Numbered from the stretch's first letter, positions 1 to 6,285 are shown. The stretch: DNA of 35,855 nucleotides from Prochlorococcus sp. AG-347-O22 (GCA_003278845.1 QCCX01000012.1:1-35855); one strand, 5' to 3'. The notes: a model not told the origin generated them from the sequence alone. Numbers and translations are program-made.

Positions 1-2
1 GT

Positions 3-101
3 CTTCGTAGTTGCGAAATTAAGAGTAATTCTGAAAAGTCTTTAAAAAAATGCGTCGAAAATTGTGAACCTAGTCCAGTACCAAAGAATCTCAATGGCTA
101 A
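3..101 (+). CDS. Possible C-terminal end of a protein starting before the window
   Basis: A frame open from the window edge runs 32 codons to a TAA at 99-101. Its translation contains SLKKCVENCEPSPVPKNLNG, with a Cys-x3-Cys pair and charged, helix-like composition. I recognise no family. The frame may be open by chance; the start lies outside the window. Confidence 0.25.
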   Translation, partial: LRSCEIKSNSEKSLKKCVENCEPSPVPKNLNG

Positions 102-178
102 AAATAGGAATTTAAACTCTATTCAATACCTTTTCTGCCGTTATAAGGTTTTTATATAAATTTAAGGAGGGTAATCTT

Positions 179-337
179 ATGACCAACCTTGCAATTGAGC
201 TACTTCTTCTAATTATAGTTTTAGTTAATTTTGGAACGATCCTTACTGCTAAAATTTATTCACAATCAGTAAAAGAAATTCAACGTAAGAGATTATTTTA
301 TAGTGAATCTATAAGTAACCCATATTGTGTTTTTTAA
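179..337 (+). CDS. Small single-span membrane protein (52 aa), unknown function
   Basis: The ATG at 179 follows a strong Shine-Dalgarno sequence, AAGGAGG at 163-169, unusual here because most genes in the window have none. Residues 5-24 form one hydrophobic helix (roughly IELLLLIIVLVNFGTIL), followed by a basic stretch around QRKRL, so the C-terminus is probably cytoplasmic. No family is recognised. It is one of several tiny membrane proteins in this island-like segment. The ribosome site and membrane helix make it likely real. Confidence 0.6.
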   Translation: MTNLAIELLLLIIVLVNFGTILTAKIYSQSVKEIQRKRLFYSESISNPYCVF

Positions 338-404
338 TAAATTAATACCAAACTAAAAACTCTCAAAATAGAGATTTAATATTTAAAGTTAAGGTCCACC
401 AGAA

Positions 405-512
405 CTAAAAATAAGGTGTATGGGGTACTTCTGTTTTTAATGAATCTCCGTAGTAACTTTCAGCTGACTTTAATAGGATCCAATAAATAAAATTCAGAAA
501 TGATTTTTCCAT
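405..512 (-). CDS. Small hypothetical protein (35 aa), possible membrane anchor
   Basis: The minus-strand ORF starts with ATG at 512 and ends with TAG at 405-407. An N-terminal segment (residues 4-15, about SFLNFIYWILLK) is hydrophobic and aromatic; the tail is polar (SAESYYGDSLKTEV). AAAGG lies about 13 bases upstream of the ATG, a weak ribosome site. Family unknown. Support is amino-acid composition only, so it could be chance. Confidence 0.35.
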   Translation of the reverse strand: MEKSFLNFIYWILLKSAESYYGDSLKTEVPHTPYF

Positions 513-734
513 AGAAACATCTATACCTTTACTAATTCAAATCAGAATTTCAAATAAAAACATCGTAGAAAATACTTAACTGAAGGGATTTAGATTTCCT
601 TAGTTAATTTTTGATGGTTAGGTTTGTATGAAATGCTACTAAAGCTTGTCTTATCAATTGATTTGGTAATATTGCTTATTGATTCCTGTGATTTCAAAAG
701 ATATATTAAATGGACTATTTTATATAAGAAATTT

Positions 735-851
735 ATGAGTACTCAAAAAAGTCAAAGCCATAAAAGACAAGAGCAAAATAATACAGAATGGTTAGATGAA
801 TTAATAAATAAAATTGAAAGCATGAAAAACAAAATATCAAATTCTTATTAA
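735..851 (+). CDS. Small NTxWLDxLIN-family protein, copy A (38 aa)
   Basis: The C-terminal half, NNTEWLDELINKIESMKNKI, closely matches the proteins at 6013-6150 (DNTEWLDKLINNIEDMKNKI) and 1385-1495 (NNTLWLDKLINQLE). The open frame extends upstream to 624, but I chose ATG 735 because it and its flank (aaatttATGAGT) align with the start of the 6013 copy. That copy has GGAG before its ATG where this one has lost the purine run. The upstream part (633-734) would encode a hydrophobic helix and may be spurious. Function unknown; the helix looks amphipathic and charged. Confidence 0.55.
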   Translation: MSTQKSQSHKRQEQNNTEWLDELINKIESMKNKISNSY

Positions 852-894
852 TCAATCTTCTTTTATATTTGTTATGTGCTCAGCTTGAAGTTTT

Positions 895-1413
895 CTAGAC
901 TGGCTTGTTTGATGATTTGATAATTTTCCATGCTTCTGATGCAGTGTCTGCATATTGGAAAAGGTTTAAGTGTTCATCTTCAATCAATCCAAGATCAGCT
1001 AAATATTCAAAGTTAATTATCTTATTCCAATACTCTCTACCAAAAAGTATGATTGGGATTTTAGTTTTCATTCCAGTTTGACAAAGTGTCAATAGTTCAA
1101 ATAATTCATCTAGTGTTCCAAAACCTCCAGGAAAAAAAACAGCAGCTACTGATCGCATGACAAAATGGATCTTTCTTAATGCAAAATAATTAAATTTAAA
1201 GCAAAGACCGGGAGTTATAAAAGCATTTGGAATTTGTTCATTAGGGAGACTGATATTTAAACCTATAGACTTACAATTTGCTTCAAATGCACCTCTATTA
1301 GCAGCTTCCATAATTCCTGGCCCTCCACCTGTCACAATCACATGAGAATTAGAGTTTTTATTTTGATTATTAATTGAAGCAAGTTTAGAAAACTCCCTTT
1401 GATTTTTTTTCAA
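895..1413 (-). pseudogene. 5'-truncated LOG-family (TIGR00730-type) protein
   Basis: The product (at most 172 aa) carries both LOG/lysine-decarboxylase-like signatures: GGGPGIMEAANRGAF and PGGFGTLDELFELL. LOG enzymes are nucleoside-5'-monophosphate phosphoribohydrolases with a Rossmann fold. The sequence joins the family at about REFSKLASIN; the usual N-terminal part with the first beta strand (VxxFGSAR-like) is missing. The only in-frame start is a TTG at 1413 with no ribosome site, preceded by an in-frame stop. That TTG lies inside the small ORF 1385-1495, whose 5' part belongs to another gene family, so the 5' end looks replaced by recombination. Probably a remnant; a shortened product cannot be excluded. 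Confidence 0.7.
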
Positions 1414-1495
1414 GTTGATTAATTAATTTATCCAACCAAAGAGTGTTATTGATCTTTTTAATGTTTTTAAAGTATTTCGTTTTGTAAGTACTCAT
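1385..1495 (-). CDS. Small NTxWLDxLIN-family protein, copy B, chimeric 3' end (36 aa)
   Basis: The minus-strand ATG at 1495 has a good Shine-Dalgarno sequence (GGAGG, about 9 bases upstream). The protein starts MSTYKTKYF and contains NNTLWLDKLINQLE, matching the small proteins at 735 and 6013. After LINQLE it diverges (KKSKGVF) and runs in another frame through the first codons of the truncated LOG gene, overlapping it by 29 bases. The tail therefore seems to come from the junction, not the family. Function unknown. Confidence 0.5.
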   Translation of the reverse strand: MSTYKTKYFKNIKKINNTLWLDKLINQLEKKSKGVF

Positions 1496-1682
1496 GAAGT
1501 GAAACCTCCAATCAGTGGATCTAATTTAAAGGTAATGATTCAAATTTCCTAGAGCAAAAATACTGATTATGAATTTAGTGAAATATTTTAAAAACGATTA
1601 ATTTATAGTTTTTTTAGGTATTAAAACTCTTGATTCTTATATATAACCAATACTAAAAAACTTCTAAAAAAGGAGATTAATT

Positions 1683-1853
1683 ATGACTTACGAAAATCTA
1701 ATTAAAAATAAAATTCAACATGCATTTGGTGGTTTTTTAAATACGTTATCAATTGAGAGAAATCTAAATGATGCTCAAATGGAATGTATGCAATTCGGAA
1801 TTTGTGATTATGCTCCAAGACAGGTTGAGGAAGTTCCCTTTTTTCATTATTAA
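1683..1853 (+). CDS. Small hypothetical protein (56 aa)
   Basis: The ATG at 1683 follows AGGAG at 1671-1675, a clear ribosome site. The protein begins MTYENLIKNKIQHAFGG and ends PRQVEEVPFFHY. It has three cysteine/methionine-rich positions near MECMQFGIC and no membrane segment. Family not recognised. It stands alone between the minus-strand LOG remnant and a convergent gene at 1881. Confidence 0.55.
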   Translation: MTYENLIKNKIQHAFGGFLNTLSIERNLNDAQMECMQFGICDYAPRQVEEVPFFHY

Positions 1854-1880
1854 TTTGAATTCATTTTAAACCAAGGGCAA

Positions 1881-2195
1881 TTAGCTCCTCCTCACCCAAT
1901 CAGGAGACCCACTAAACCAATCAGCAAGATCATCATTTTTGGGATCGAAATGATTTTCGGTTTCTAAACCATCAAGGCCAAGATTCTGGATAAGTCCATT
2001 TATACCATCTGATTTTTGCTTTCCATATCTTCTCAAGCTATTAGCTTTCTTAAGCCATGTCCATATAGTTGAATTATGTTTTGCAAACTTTTCTACAAAA
2101 ATTCTTTCTTCCAATGCGACAGGTTCATCTAATGAAATCCTCTTTACAATGTCCTTAATTTTTAATCGAGTCTTGTTTGTTAGAAACATATTCAT
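1881..2195 (-). CDS. Conserved-looking hypothetical protein (104 aa)
   Basis: The product is soluble and charged, starts MNMFLTNKTRLKIKD, and is rich in tryptophan late on (IWTWLKKANSLRRYG, DWFSGSPDWV). The residue-3 ATG at 2189 is an alternative start. No motif assigns a function. The N-terminal half (VALEERIFVEKFAKHNSTIW) looks helical and the GLIQNLGLDGLE segment like a short amphipathic helix. It converges on 1683-1853 with 27 bases between stops. Codon use and length suggest a real gene. Confidence 0.6.
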   Translation of the reverse strand: MNMFLTNKTRLKIKDIVKRISLDEPVALEERIFVEKFAKHNSTIWTWLKKANSLRRYGKQKSDGINGLIQNLGLDGLETENHFDPKNDDLADWFSGSPDWVRRS

Positions 2196-2577
2196 AAAAG
2201 AAGTTAATGTTTTATAAAAGTTTTTTTTATGAATGTCTTGTCAATCTTTATTTCAAGAAAAAGTATTTTTTAGGAGCTTTTCAAGGGCAAATATATTTAT
2301 TCAACAACAGATATATTTAATTGGTAAAAAAGACTACCTAATTTGATTTATATAACTTATATAAAAATGACTTCCATATAAGTTTCTCTACATAATTTAA
2401 GATTTAATTTAGAAAAAAGAATAAGAAAAAATTTACATTAACAGTCGATTTAAAAATTAGGGGCGCTAGCTCCTTATAAAAGATTTAAACAAACACATAA
2501 AAAGTTAAATCAAGTACTGACAGATATTTAAAAAATAAATACTATAGGTCTAAATAATTTTTTAGAAATTCAAATTC
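2196..2577. other. AT-rich intergenic stretch upstream of the cupin gene
   Basis: It contains one copy of the palindrome/hairpin repeat (2438-2475) about 100 bases before the cupin start. Only ORFs of under 20 codons were found. It must contain the promoter of the minus gene at 2195 and probably that of the cupin gene, but no promoter could be picked with confidence in such AT-rich DNA. Confidence 0.5.
2438..2475 (+). repeat. Island repeat R1: ACAGTCGAT plus GGGGC hairpin
   Basis: Shares TTaACAGTCGATtTAAAA and the hairpin GGGGC-GCTA-GCTCC (2460-2473) with the copy at 4556. The stem is identical to R4 while the loop differs (GCTA here, ATTA there). The run after the stem is TTATAAAA, not a clean T-run. 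It lies 100 bases upstream of the cupin gene. Confidence 0.6.
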
Positions 2578-3006
2578 ATGATTAAGAATTTATTCATCGC
2601 ATTAGCTTTTGCATTAATGCTTATCAATCCAAGCATTTCTATAGCTGCAGAATCTCCTGTAGATGTACAAGAAGTTTTTGTTAGCTCTGAGACTATGGAT
2701 GGAGATGCTCTTAAGTACCCAAAAGGAAAAGCAGAAATAAGATTGCAAAGAGTCGAGTTGACTAAAGGAGGTATAGTGCCGCTCCACTCCCATCCAATTC
2801 CATTATTAGGCAATGTTGAGCAAGGTACGATTGTTGTCAAAAGACAAGGGATGGAAGATGTAACCTATACAGCAGGTGATACTTTTATAGTTGGTCCAAA
2901 GACACCAAAACATACAATGGGTAATGCAAAATCTGATAATGCGATAGTTTGGTTCGCAGCAATAGGAGCCAAAGATGTTCCAATTTTAATTCCGGCAGAA
3001 GGATAA
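2578..3006 (+). CDS. Exported single-domain cupin protein (142 aa)
   Basis: The N-terminus is a typical Sec signal peptide (hydrophobic residues 4-20, cleavage likely after SIA-AES near residue 24), placing it in the periplasm or lumen. The mature part is a small cupin_2 barrel: motif 1 is GGIVPLHSHPIPLLGNVEQG with metal-ligand candidates HSH and E; motif 2 is AGDTFIVGPKTPKHTMGNA with the last histidine. Such proteins bind a divalent metal, but no substrate can be read from the sequence. ATG 2578 was chosen because it gives a complete signal peptide; no ribosome site is evident. Confidence 0.8.
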   Translation: MIKNLFIALAFALMLINPSISIAAESPVDVQEVFVSSETMDGDALKYPKGKAEIRLQRVELTKGGIVPLHSHPIPLLGNVEQGTIVVKRQGMEDVTYTAGDTFIVGPKTPKHTMGNAKSDNAIVWFAAIGAKDVPILIPAEG

Positions 3007-3028
3007 TTTTAACTCCAAATCAATTATT

Positions 3029-3075
3029 TTTGATTGACAATCAAACTACAATGGGGATCAATTAGCTCCTTTTTT
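3029..3075 (+). repeat. Island repeat R2: 17-bp perfect palindrome plus GGGG...CTCC hairpin and T6
   Basis: TTTGATTG-A-CAATCAAA (3029-3045) is a perfect 8-1-8 palindrome. It is followed by GGGG-N9-CTCC and TTTTTT ending at 3075, directly against the ATG at 3076. Layout and hairpin match R4 at 4556. The palindrome could be an operator; the hairpin plus T-run resembles a weak intrinsic terminator placed in a 5' leader. Confidence 0.6.
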
Positions 3076-3384
3076 ATGACTGCTCAAAATTTTATGAATA
3101 TTGTTCGATTTAAATTAAAGTCCGATTGTGTAGATAAGTATTTTGAAATAATAGAAAAAACAAATTTTAAGGGGATGACTCAAAGATATATCGCTAAGAC
3201 TGGAAATTATGATTACTGTTTTGTTGGTATCTGGAAAAGTGCAGAAGCTATTGAAGCTCAAAGACCAGCTATGATTTCTCACCTTAATGAGGTTAGAGGA
3301 TTTATGGAAGAGTTGTCTCCTGAGCTTGGAGTTACTGATCCCGTTTCAGGAAATATTGTTTCTAAAGTTGGTTATCATGATTGA
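3076..3384 (+). CDS. ABM-like dimeric alpha-beta barrel protein (102 aa)
   Basis: The sequence starts MTAQNFMNIVRFKLKSD and ends with a conserved-looking block, FMEELSPELGVTDPVSG. This fits the antibiotic biosynthesis monooxygenase (ABM)/dimeric alpha-beta barrel fold, roughly one domain long. Family members are cofactor-free oxygenases or binding proteins; the substrate here is unknown. The frame is open back to a TTG at 3034, but that stretch is repeat R2, so I take ATG 3076; ATG 3094 is also possible. No Shine-Dalgarno sequence precedes either. It lies 69 bases after the cupin gene on the same strand, so the two may act together. Confidence 0.65.
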   Translation: MTAQNFMNIVRFKLKSDCVDKYFEIIEKTNFKGMTQRYIAKTGNYDYCFVGIWKSAEAIEAQRPAMISHLNEVRGFMEELSPELGVTDPVSGNIVSKVGYHD

Positions 3385-3441
3385 AGGTTGATCTCAACCA
3401 GAAGAAGAAGTCGATCATGACTTTGATATTCATTGGAAAGT

Positions 3442-3567
3442 TTAAACTCTTTTAGCCCTATTAGCTTTGTTCATTATTTTTCTCAGAATATTATTTTTTA
3501 TTGATAAATCAGAAATACAATAAAGAGCTAAAAACAAAAAAACTTTTGCAAAAAATGATATTTGCAT
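3442..3567 (-). CDS. Small single-span membrane protein (41 aa), unknown
   Basis: The minus-strand ORF starts at ATG 3567. Residues 3-19 (ISFFAKVFLFLALYCIS) form a hydrophobic helix; the C-terminus is strongly basic (ILRKIMNKANRAKRV). This layout matches other tiny membrane proteins in the island. No ribosome site is visible, and the ORF could be spurious in AT-rich DNA. It converges on the ABM-like gene, with a small hairpin at 3386-3399 between them. Confidence 0.35.
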   Translation of the reverse strand: MQISFFAKVFLFLALYCISDLSIKNNILRKIMNKANRAKRV

Positions 3568-3724
3568 AATAAAAATAAGCTTACTCTCATAAAACCAAAT
3601 TTCATTAAAATTGCAAATAACTCTAAAGCAAAAACCCCACTCGAAAAAAAGAATTAATTAAAAAATATATTTTTTTAAAACATATTGATGCATCAGAACT
3701 CTCTCAATCCCCTATCCACGCCAA

Positions 3725-3934
3725 CACTTTCCTAAATAGATAATTTGATGGATAATAGGTTAATAAAAGGGTGTAGAAACTATTCTATCCAAACCCTGTA
3801 CACTCTTTGCAATTTTCTTCTAATCCCTTGATATGAATGAAATAAACTTCTGGCTAATGAAAAGTGAGCGCGTCTAGCTATTACTGGGATTTCAAGGAAT
3901 CGTAATTTTTTATCCAAACTTTATCCAAACTTTT
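3725..3934 (+). repeat. EVE-leader element, copy A
   Basis: About 210 bases homologous to 6617-6818 (copy B), and in its left part to the leader and first codons of the EVE gene (copy C, 7964-8103). It holds the mini-ORF MNEINFWLMKSERV (3833-3877), an EVE start cut off after KSE. The mini-ORF is enclosed by AATCCC (3822-3827) and GGGATT (3886-3891). The right end carries the tandem 11-mers ATCCAAACTTT-ATCCAAACTTT (3912-3933). The surrounding 3568-4041 has no other gene I can support. Confidence 0.65.
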
Positions 3935-3937
3935 AGC

Positions 3938-3974
3938 GATTGACAGTCGATCTAACCTCGACCCTACTTTTTTA
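3938..3974 (+). repeat. Island repeat R3: GATTGACAGTCGATC palindrome
   Basis: GATTGACAGTCGATC (3938-3952) is identical to the same stretch in R4 and is a 7-1-7 inverted repeat with one G/T mismatch. The GGGGC hairpin half is degraded here (CTCGACCCTACTTTTTT). It directly follows EVE-leader copy A and lies about 70 bases before the small ORF at 4042. Confidence 0.55.
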
Positions 3975-4041
3975 GATAAAGTACCTATATTTTCTTATTG
4001 ATTTAAAAGTTATTATTTTTGCAAATAATAGGATAAAAAAA

Positions 4042-4164
4042 ATGATGAAACTTGCGATCATTTTCTTACCAATTGTCTTTGCACTTATATGGGCTTTGTT
4101 TATTGGGTTAAGAATAAATAAAGTAGAAAATAGAGATGGAAAGAGAAAATTAATTAATTATTAA
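4042..4164 (+). CDS. Small single-span membrane protein (40 aa)
   Basis: Begins MMKLAIIFLPIVFALIWALF: one transmembrane helix at residues 3-23, then a basic tail (RINKVENRDGKRKLINY). AGGATAAAAAA before the ATG is a weak ribosome site (AGGA at about 4030-4033). Length and LPxxFALxWALF pattern recall low-molecular-weight photosystem II subunits such as PsbY, but the resemblance is too loose to name it. It could equally be an unrelated island microprotein. Confidence 0.5.
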   Translation: MMKLAIIFLPIVFALIWALFIGLRINKVENRDGKRKLINY

Positions 4165-4272
4165 AAATAAGATTTAAATATAGCTATCTTCTTCCATCCT
4201 TCCTCTTTCTTGCATTTTTCTTATATCTTCGTAAGTATGCGTATATAGGCTTTCACATAGGGGTTGACGATT

Positions 4273-4539
4273 ATGAAAATTCCAATCGAAATGATGAAAG
4301 AAATTAGAGAAAGTGGGTACGATAAAAAGCTTGTATATACCTATATAAGAGAGCTATTAGACAGCGATAAAGAAATTAAAGAAAATAACAATCTAGACCT
4401 TGTAGACAATTACTTATTAGATAAAAATTTACAAGAACCTGCTCCTGAAATGCTGATGGCAGCGGAGCTTTTAGACGATTACTTATTAGATAAAAGATTT
4501 ATGAGAGAACTTGAAGATGAAGAATATGATGCTGCTTAA
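4273..4539 (+). CDS. Acidic hypothetical protein with an internal duplication (88 aa)
   Basis: I start it at ATG 4273; a TTG at 4264 is in frame but unneeded. The protein is highly charged and ends in an acidic tail (ELEDEEYDAA). Two segments repeat: LVDNYLLDKNLQ (about residues 44-55) and LLDDYLLDKRFM (about 67-78). The DNA repeats too, sharing TTACTTATTAGATAAAA, so this is a recent internal duplication. No domain is recognised; the composition suggests a helical binding or adaptor protein. Confidence 0.65.
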   Translation: MKIPIEMMKEIRESGYDKKLVYTYIRELLDSDKEIKENNNLDLVDNYLLDKNLQEPAPEMLMAAELLDDYLLDKRFMRELEDEEYDAA

Positions 4540-4555
4540 AATAACTATTAAATAC

Positions 4556-4598
4556 GATTGACAGTCGATCTAAAATAAGGGGCATTAGCTCCTTTTTT
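4556..4598 (+). repeat. Island repeat R4: palindrome plus terminator-like hairpin before ATG 4600
   Basis: GATTGACAGTCGATC (4556-4570) is followed by GGGGC-ATTA-GCTCC and TTTTTT, then ATG one base later. The hairpin (5 bp with one G-T pair, 4-base loop) plus T-run looks like a short intrinsic terminator. It could end transcription from the 4273 gene, or sit as an attenuator in the leader of the 4600 gene. TTGACA is also a perfect -35 hexamer, but no -10 is spaced correctly. Confidence 0.65.
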
Positions 4599-4599
4599 A

Positions 4600-4983
4600 A
4601 TGTCAAACACTAAAGCCATAGAAGATTTAATTAATGGTTATGCAACCAGTGAAGATTCTTCTTTTCTAATACCAAACGTAACTGAGGATTTTTTAGCTGT
4701 AAGACCGAGTGGAAATCCAATATCTGCTAAGGGATTAGTGGGAATGTTTGATAGTAAAGACTTAGTTGCAGAATCATCAGAACTAATCAAAACCCACAAA
4801 ATTGAAATTTACGGTGAGATAGCTTACGCAGTTTTTACTTTAAATGAAATCTTCAGTTATAAAGGAAATCAAAATAAAGATCTTTCAACTTATACTTGCA
4901 TTTTTAAAAATGTAAATGGTATTTGGAAGTATTCTTGGATGCAAAGATCTCAAGGCACTACTGATATGACCACATGGGAATAA
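4600..4983 (+). CDS. SnoaL/NTF2-like domain protein (127 aa)
   Basis: One compact alpha-beta domain: an N-terminal helix (IEDLINGYATSED), a middle part with LVGMFDSKD, and closing strands IYGEIAYAVFTLNEIFSYKG...YTCIFKNVNGIWKYSWMQRS. This order is typical of SnoaL-like/DUF4440 proteins of the NTF2 fold, which bind or convert small hydrophobic molecules. No catalytic residues can be assigned. ATG 4600 directly follows repeat R4; there is no ribosome site. Its last six codons (DMTTWE) and the following DNA match the end of the unrelated gene at 7563. Confidence 0.65.
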   Translation: MSNTKAIEDLINGYATSEDSSFLIPNVTEDFLAVRPSGNPISAKGLVGMFDSKDLVAESSELIKTHKIEIYGEIAYAVFTLNEIFSYKGNQNKDLSTYTCIFKNVNGIWKYSWMQRSQGTTDMTTWE

Positions 4984-5024
4984 ATGAAACGATTACTACT
5001 CCCACCACTGTTCAAACTATTCAA
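4961..5024 (+). repeat. Gene-end/gene-start repeat E1
   Basis: This 64-base stretch covers the last codons of the SnoaL-like gene, its TAA, an abutting ATG and 14 codons (MKRLLLPPLFKLFN then TGA). It matches E2 at 7726-7789, where the same arrangement leads into the 49-codon ORF at 7749. The downstream reading frame here is cut short by TGA. Confidence 0.6.
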
Positions 5025-5160
5025 TTGATTAAAGATTTAATTAATCATGATTAAATCAATCTTAAGGATTCATGCAAAATATTTGAGACCGATTACTTTA
5101 TTTATACGACAGTTCTGGTGATCGACTCGACCAAGGTTGACCAACTAGATCTTCACTAAT

Positions 5161-5217
5161 CCATGGTCTGCAACACCACGGTAAATTAACTTATCTAACC
5201 TTTACGGAAAGTAAGTT
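5161..5217. other. Two adjacent hairpins in a 480-base gap; possible structured RNA
   Basis: The gap 4984-5464 has no ORF above 24 codons. It contains CCATGGT/ACCACGG (5161-5167 with 5175-5181, one mismatch) and AACTTA...CTTT-acgg-AAAG-TAAGTT (5188-5217). Just before them TCGACC and GGTTGA (5126-5139) could also pair. A small RNA from this gap would end at the terminator at 5382-5413 if read on the plus strand. No expression evidence exists here, so this is only a candidate. Confidence 0.3.
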
Positions 5218-5381
5218 AAGTGATCAGAAATTAAACTTTCGGGATTAATTCTGAACTATCTTAAAAATTAAGTCGTTTGTAAATTATGAAGAAGTGAGTA
5301 ATCACTTTTACATCCAAAACTAATTTCTAAGAAAATTCTTAATCTGATTATTAAATAGATCTCCTTTCTGTCGTCACCATT

Positions 5382-5413
5382 AAAAAAAAAGACCTGTAAC
5401 AGGGTCTTTTTTT
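5382..5413 (-). terminator. Rho-independent terminator, probably bidirectional
   Basis: AAAAAGACC...GGGTCTTTTTTT forms an AT-flanked stem with runs of A and T on both sides. On the minus strand it lies about 50 bases after the stop of the two-gene unit 5783-5465, which it most likely ends. On the plus strand it would end any transcript from the 5040-5380 gap. Confidence 0.75.
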
Positions 5414-5464
5414 ATGTCTTAAATTTTATTGATTTACTGTTAATCAACAAATAACTAAATATTT

Positions 5465-5596
5465 TTATCTCACTCTTTCGCGATCAGTTAATACTTTTTC
5501 AAAAGTAGAAAAGAAAGTACAAATGCTATTCAATGCAACCAACAAAAGAACTACTGATCTTCCATGTTGATTTAATTGAAGTGTTCTTTGAGTCAT
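5465..5596 (-). CDS. Small single-span membrane protein (43 aa)
   Basis: Starts at ATG 5596, only four bases after the stop of the upstream gene 5601-5783, which suggests a two-gene operon. Residues 14-31 (SVVLLLVALNSICTFFST) form one membrane helix. The N-terminus is polar (MTQRTLQLNQHGR) and the tail charged (EKVLTDRERVR). Family unknown. The tight spacing and the terminator downstream support it as a real gene. Confidence 0.5.
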   Translation of the reverse strand: MTQRTLQLNQHGRSVVLLLVALNSICTFFSTFEKVLTDRERVR

Positions 5597-5600
5597 ACTC

Positions 5601-5783
5601 TTAATAATCTTCGTTGTAATCGGATGGACTACCAGTTAAAGAACAAACAACTGATTCCTCTTTTCTCATTTCTTTTATTTCCATTATTGGTCTGCCCATT
5701 TTCTTAAGAACATTTATATCTTCTTTAGTCTGACAGCGAGCAATTATTTTTCCTTTTTGATCAAAGCAACTGTAGTAAGTCAT
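5601..5783 (-). CDS. Small soluble hypothetical protein (60 aa)
   Basis: Begins MTYYSCFDQKGKIIARCQTKEDINVLKKMGR, reading as strand-turn-strand-helix, then a polar tail with two more Cys residues nearby (SVVCSLTGSPSDYNEDY). Small cyanobacterial proteins of this general look are common, but I cannot name a family. First gene of the minus-strand unit with 5465-5596. The 229 bases upstream (5784-6012) separate it from the divergent gene at 6013 and must hold both promoters. Confidence 0.6.
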   Translation of the reverse strand: MTYYSCFDQKGKIIARCQTKEDINVLKKMGRPIMEIKEMRKEESVVCSLTGSPSDYNEDY

Positions 5784-6012
5784 TTTATTAAATGCAATTT
5801 AAAGTTTATGGTTGATTTCAGTTGTAGCAACGCAACCGACTCATGACAACCATATTTTTAATCTAAGTCAGCAATAGATTTAAATGGCTAAAAAAAAGAT
5901 ACCTCTTTCCGTACCTATATGTTCATCAAACCGCACAAATTAGATACGCAGTATTTTGTTCAAATCAATTAAAACATATATAGGACTTTGAAAAATTTAC
6001 GAAGGAGAATTT

Positions 6013-6150
6013 ATGAGTGGAGATTTTGAGACTCTTGAAATTAATCAACCAAAAATTACATATCTAAAACCAGAAGACAATACAGAATGGTTAGACAAAT
6101 TAATTAATAATATTGAGGACATGAAGAACAAAATATCAAAAGATTCTTAG
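6013..6150 (+). CDS. Small NTxWLDxLIN-family protein, copy C (45 aa)
   Basis: The ATG at 6013 has a clear ribosome site, GAAGGAG at 6001-6007. The N-terminus is acidic (MSGDFETLEINQ). The C-terminal 22 residues, DNTEWLDKLINNIEDMKNKI and two more, match copy A at 735 almost residue for residue and copy B at 1385 in part. The conserved part predicts one amphipathic helix; function unknown. This copy has the best start signals and is the reference for the family here. Confidence 0.65.
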   Translation: MSGDFETLEINQPKITYLKPEDNTEWLDKLINNIEDMKNKISKDS

Positions 6151-6285
6151 AAATTTAAGAAAAGAAACTTTTTTATTAGATCTTTAGTTTGCATGAGAAG
6201 CAATTCAAAAAAGAATTTAAATTTTGTATTTAAGGTAACCGCTTTTTTGTGAGCATTATTCAGAATAAGAGTCCGACTATTTTTT

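Noticed and set aside
2562..2840. 92-codon minus-strand ORF opposite the cupin gene
   Set aside because: It lies antisense to a clear signal-peptide cupin, has no ribosome site and its composition follows the opposite frame.
3034..3075. TTG start for the ABM-like protein
   Set aside because: The added 14 codons are the repeat R2 (palindrome and hairpin), not protein; ATG 3076 follows directly.
4042..4164. Calling the 40-residue membrane protein PsbY
   Set aside because: Only the general helix pattern agrees; no residue set specific to PsbY could be shown.
4178..4263. Minus-strand frame reading LCESLYTHTYEDIRKMQERG and ending EEDSYI
   Set aside because: Looks protein-like but has no start before MQERGRMEEDSYI (13 codons) and runs into the antisense of the 4273 gene. 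Possibly a gene remnant; not enough to call.
5047..5121. 24-codon ORF MIKSILRIHAKYLRPITLFI...
   Set aside because: Amphipathic but very short, without ribosome site or second copy; chance is likely in AT-rich DNA.
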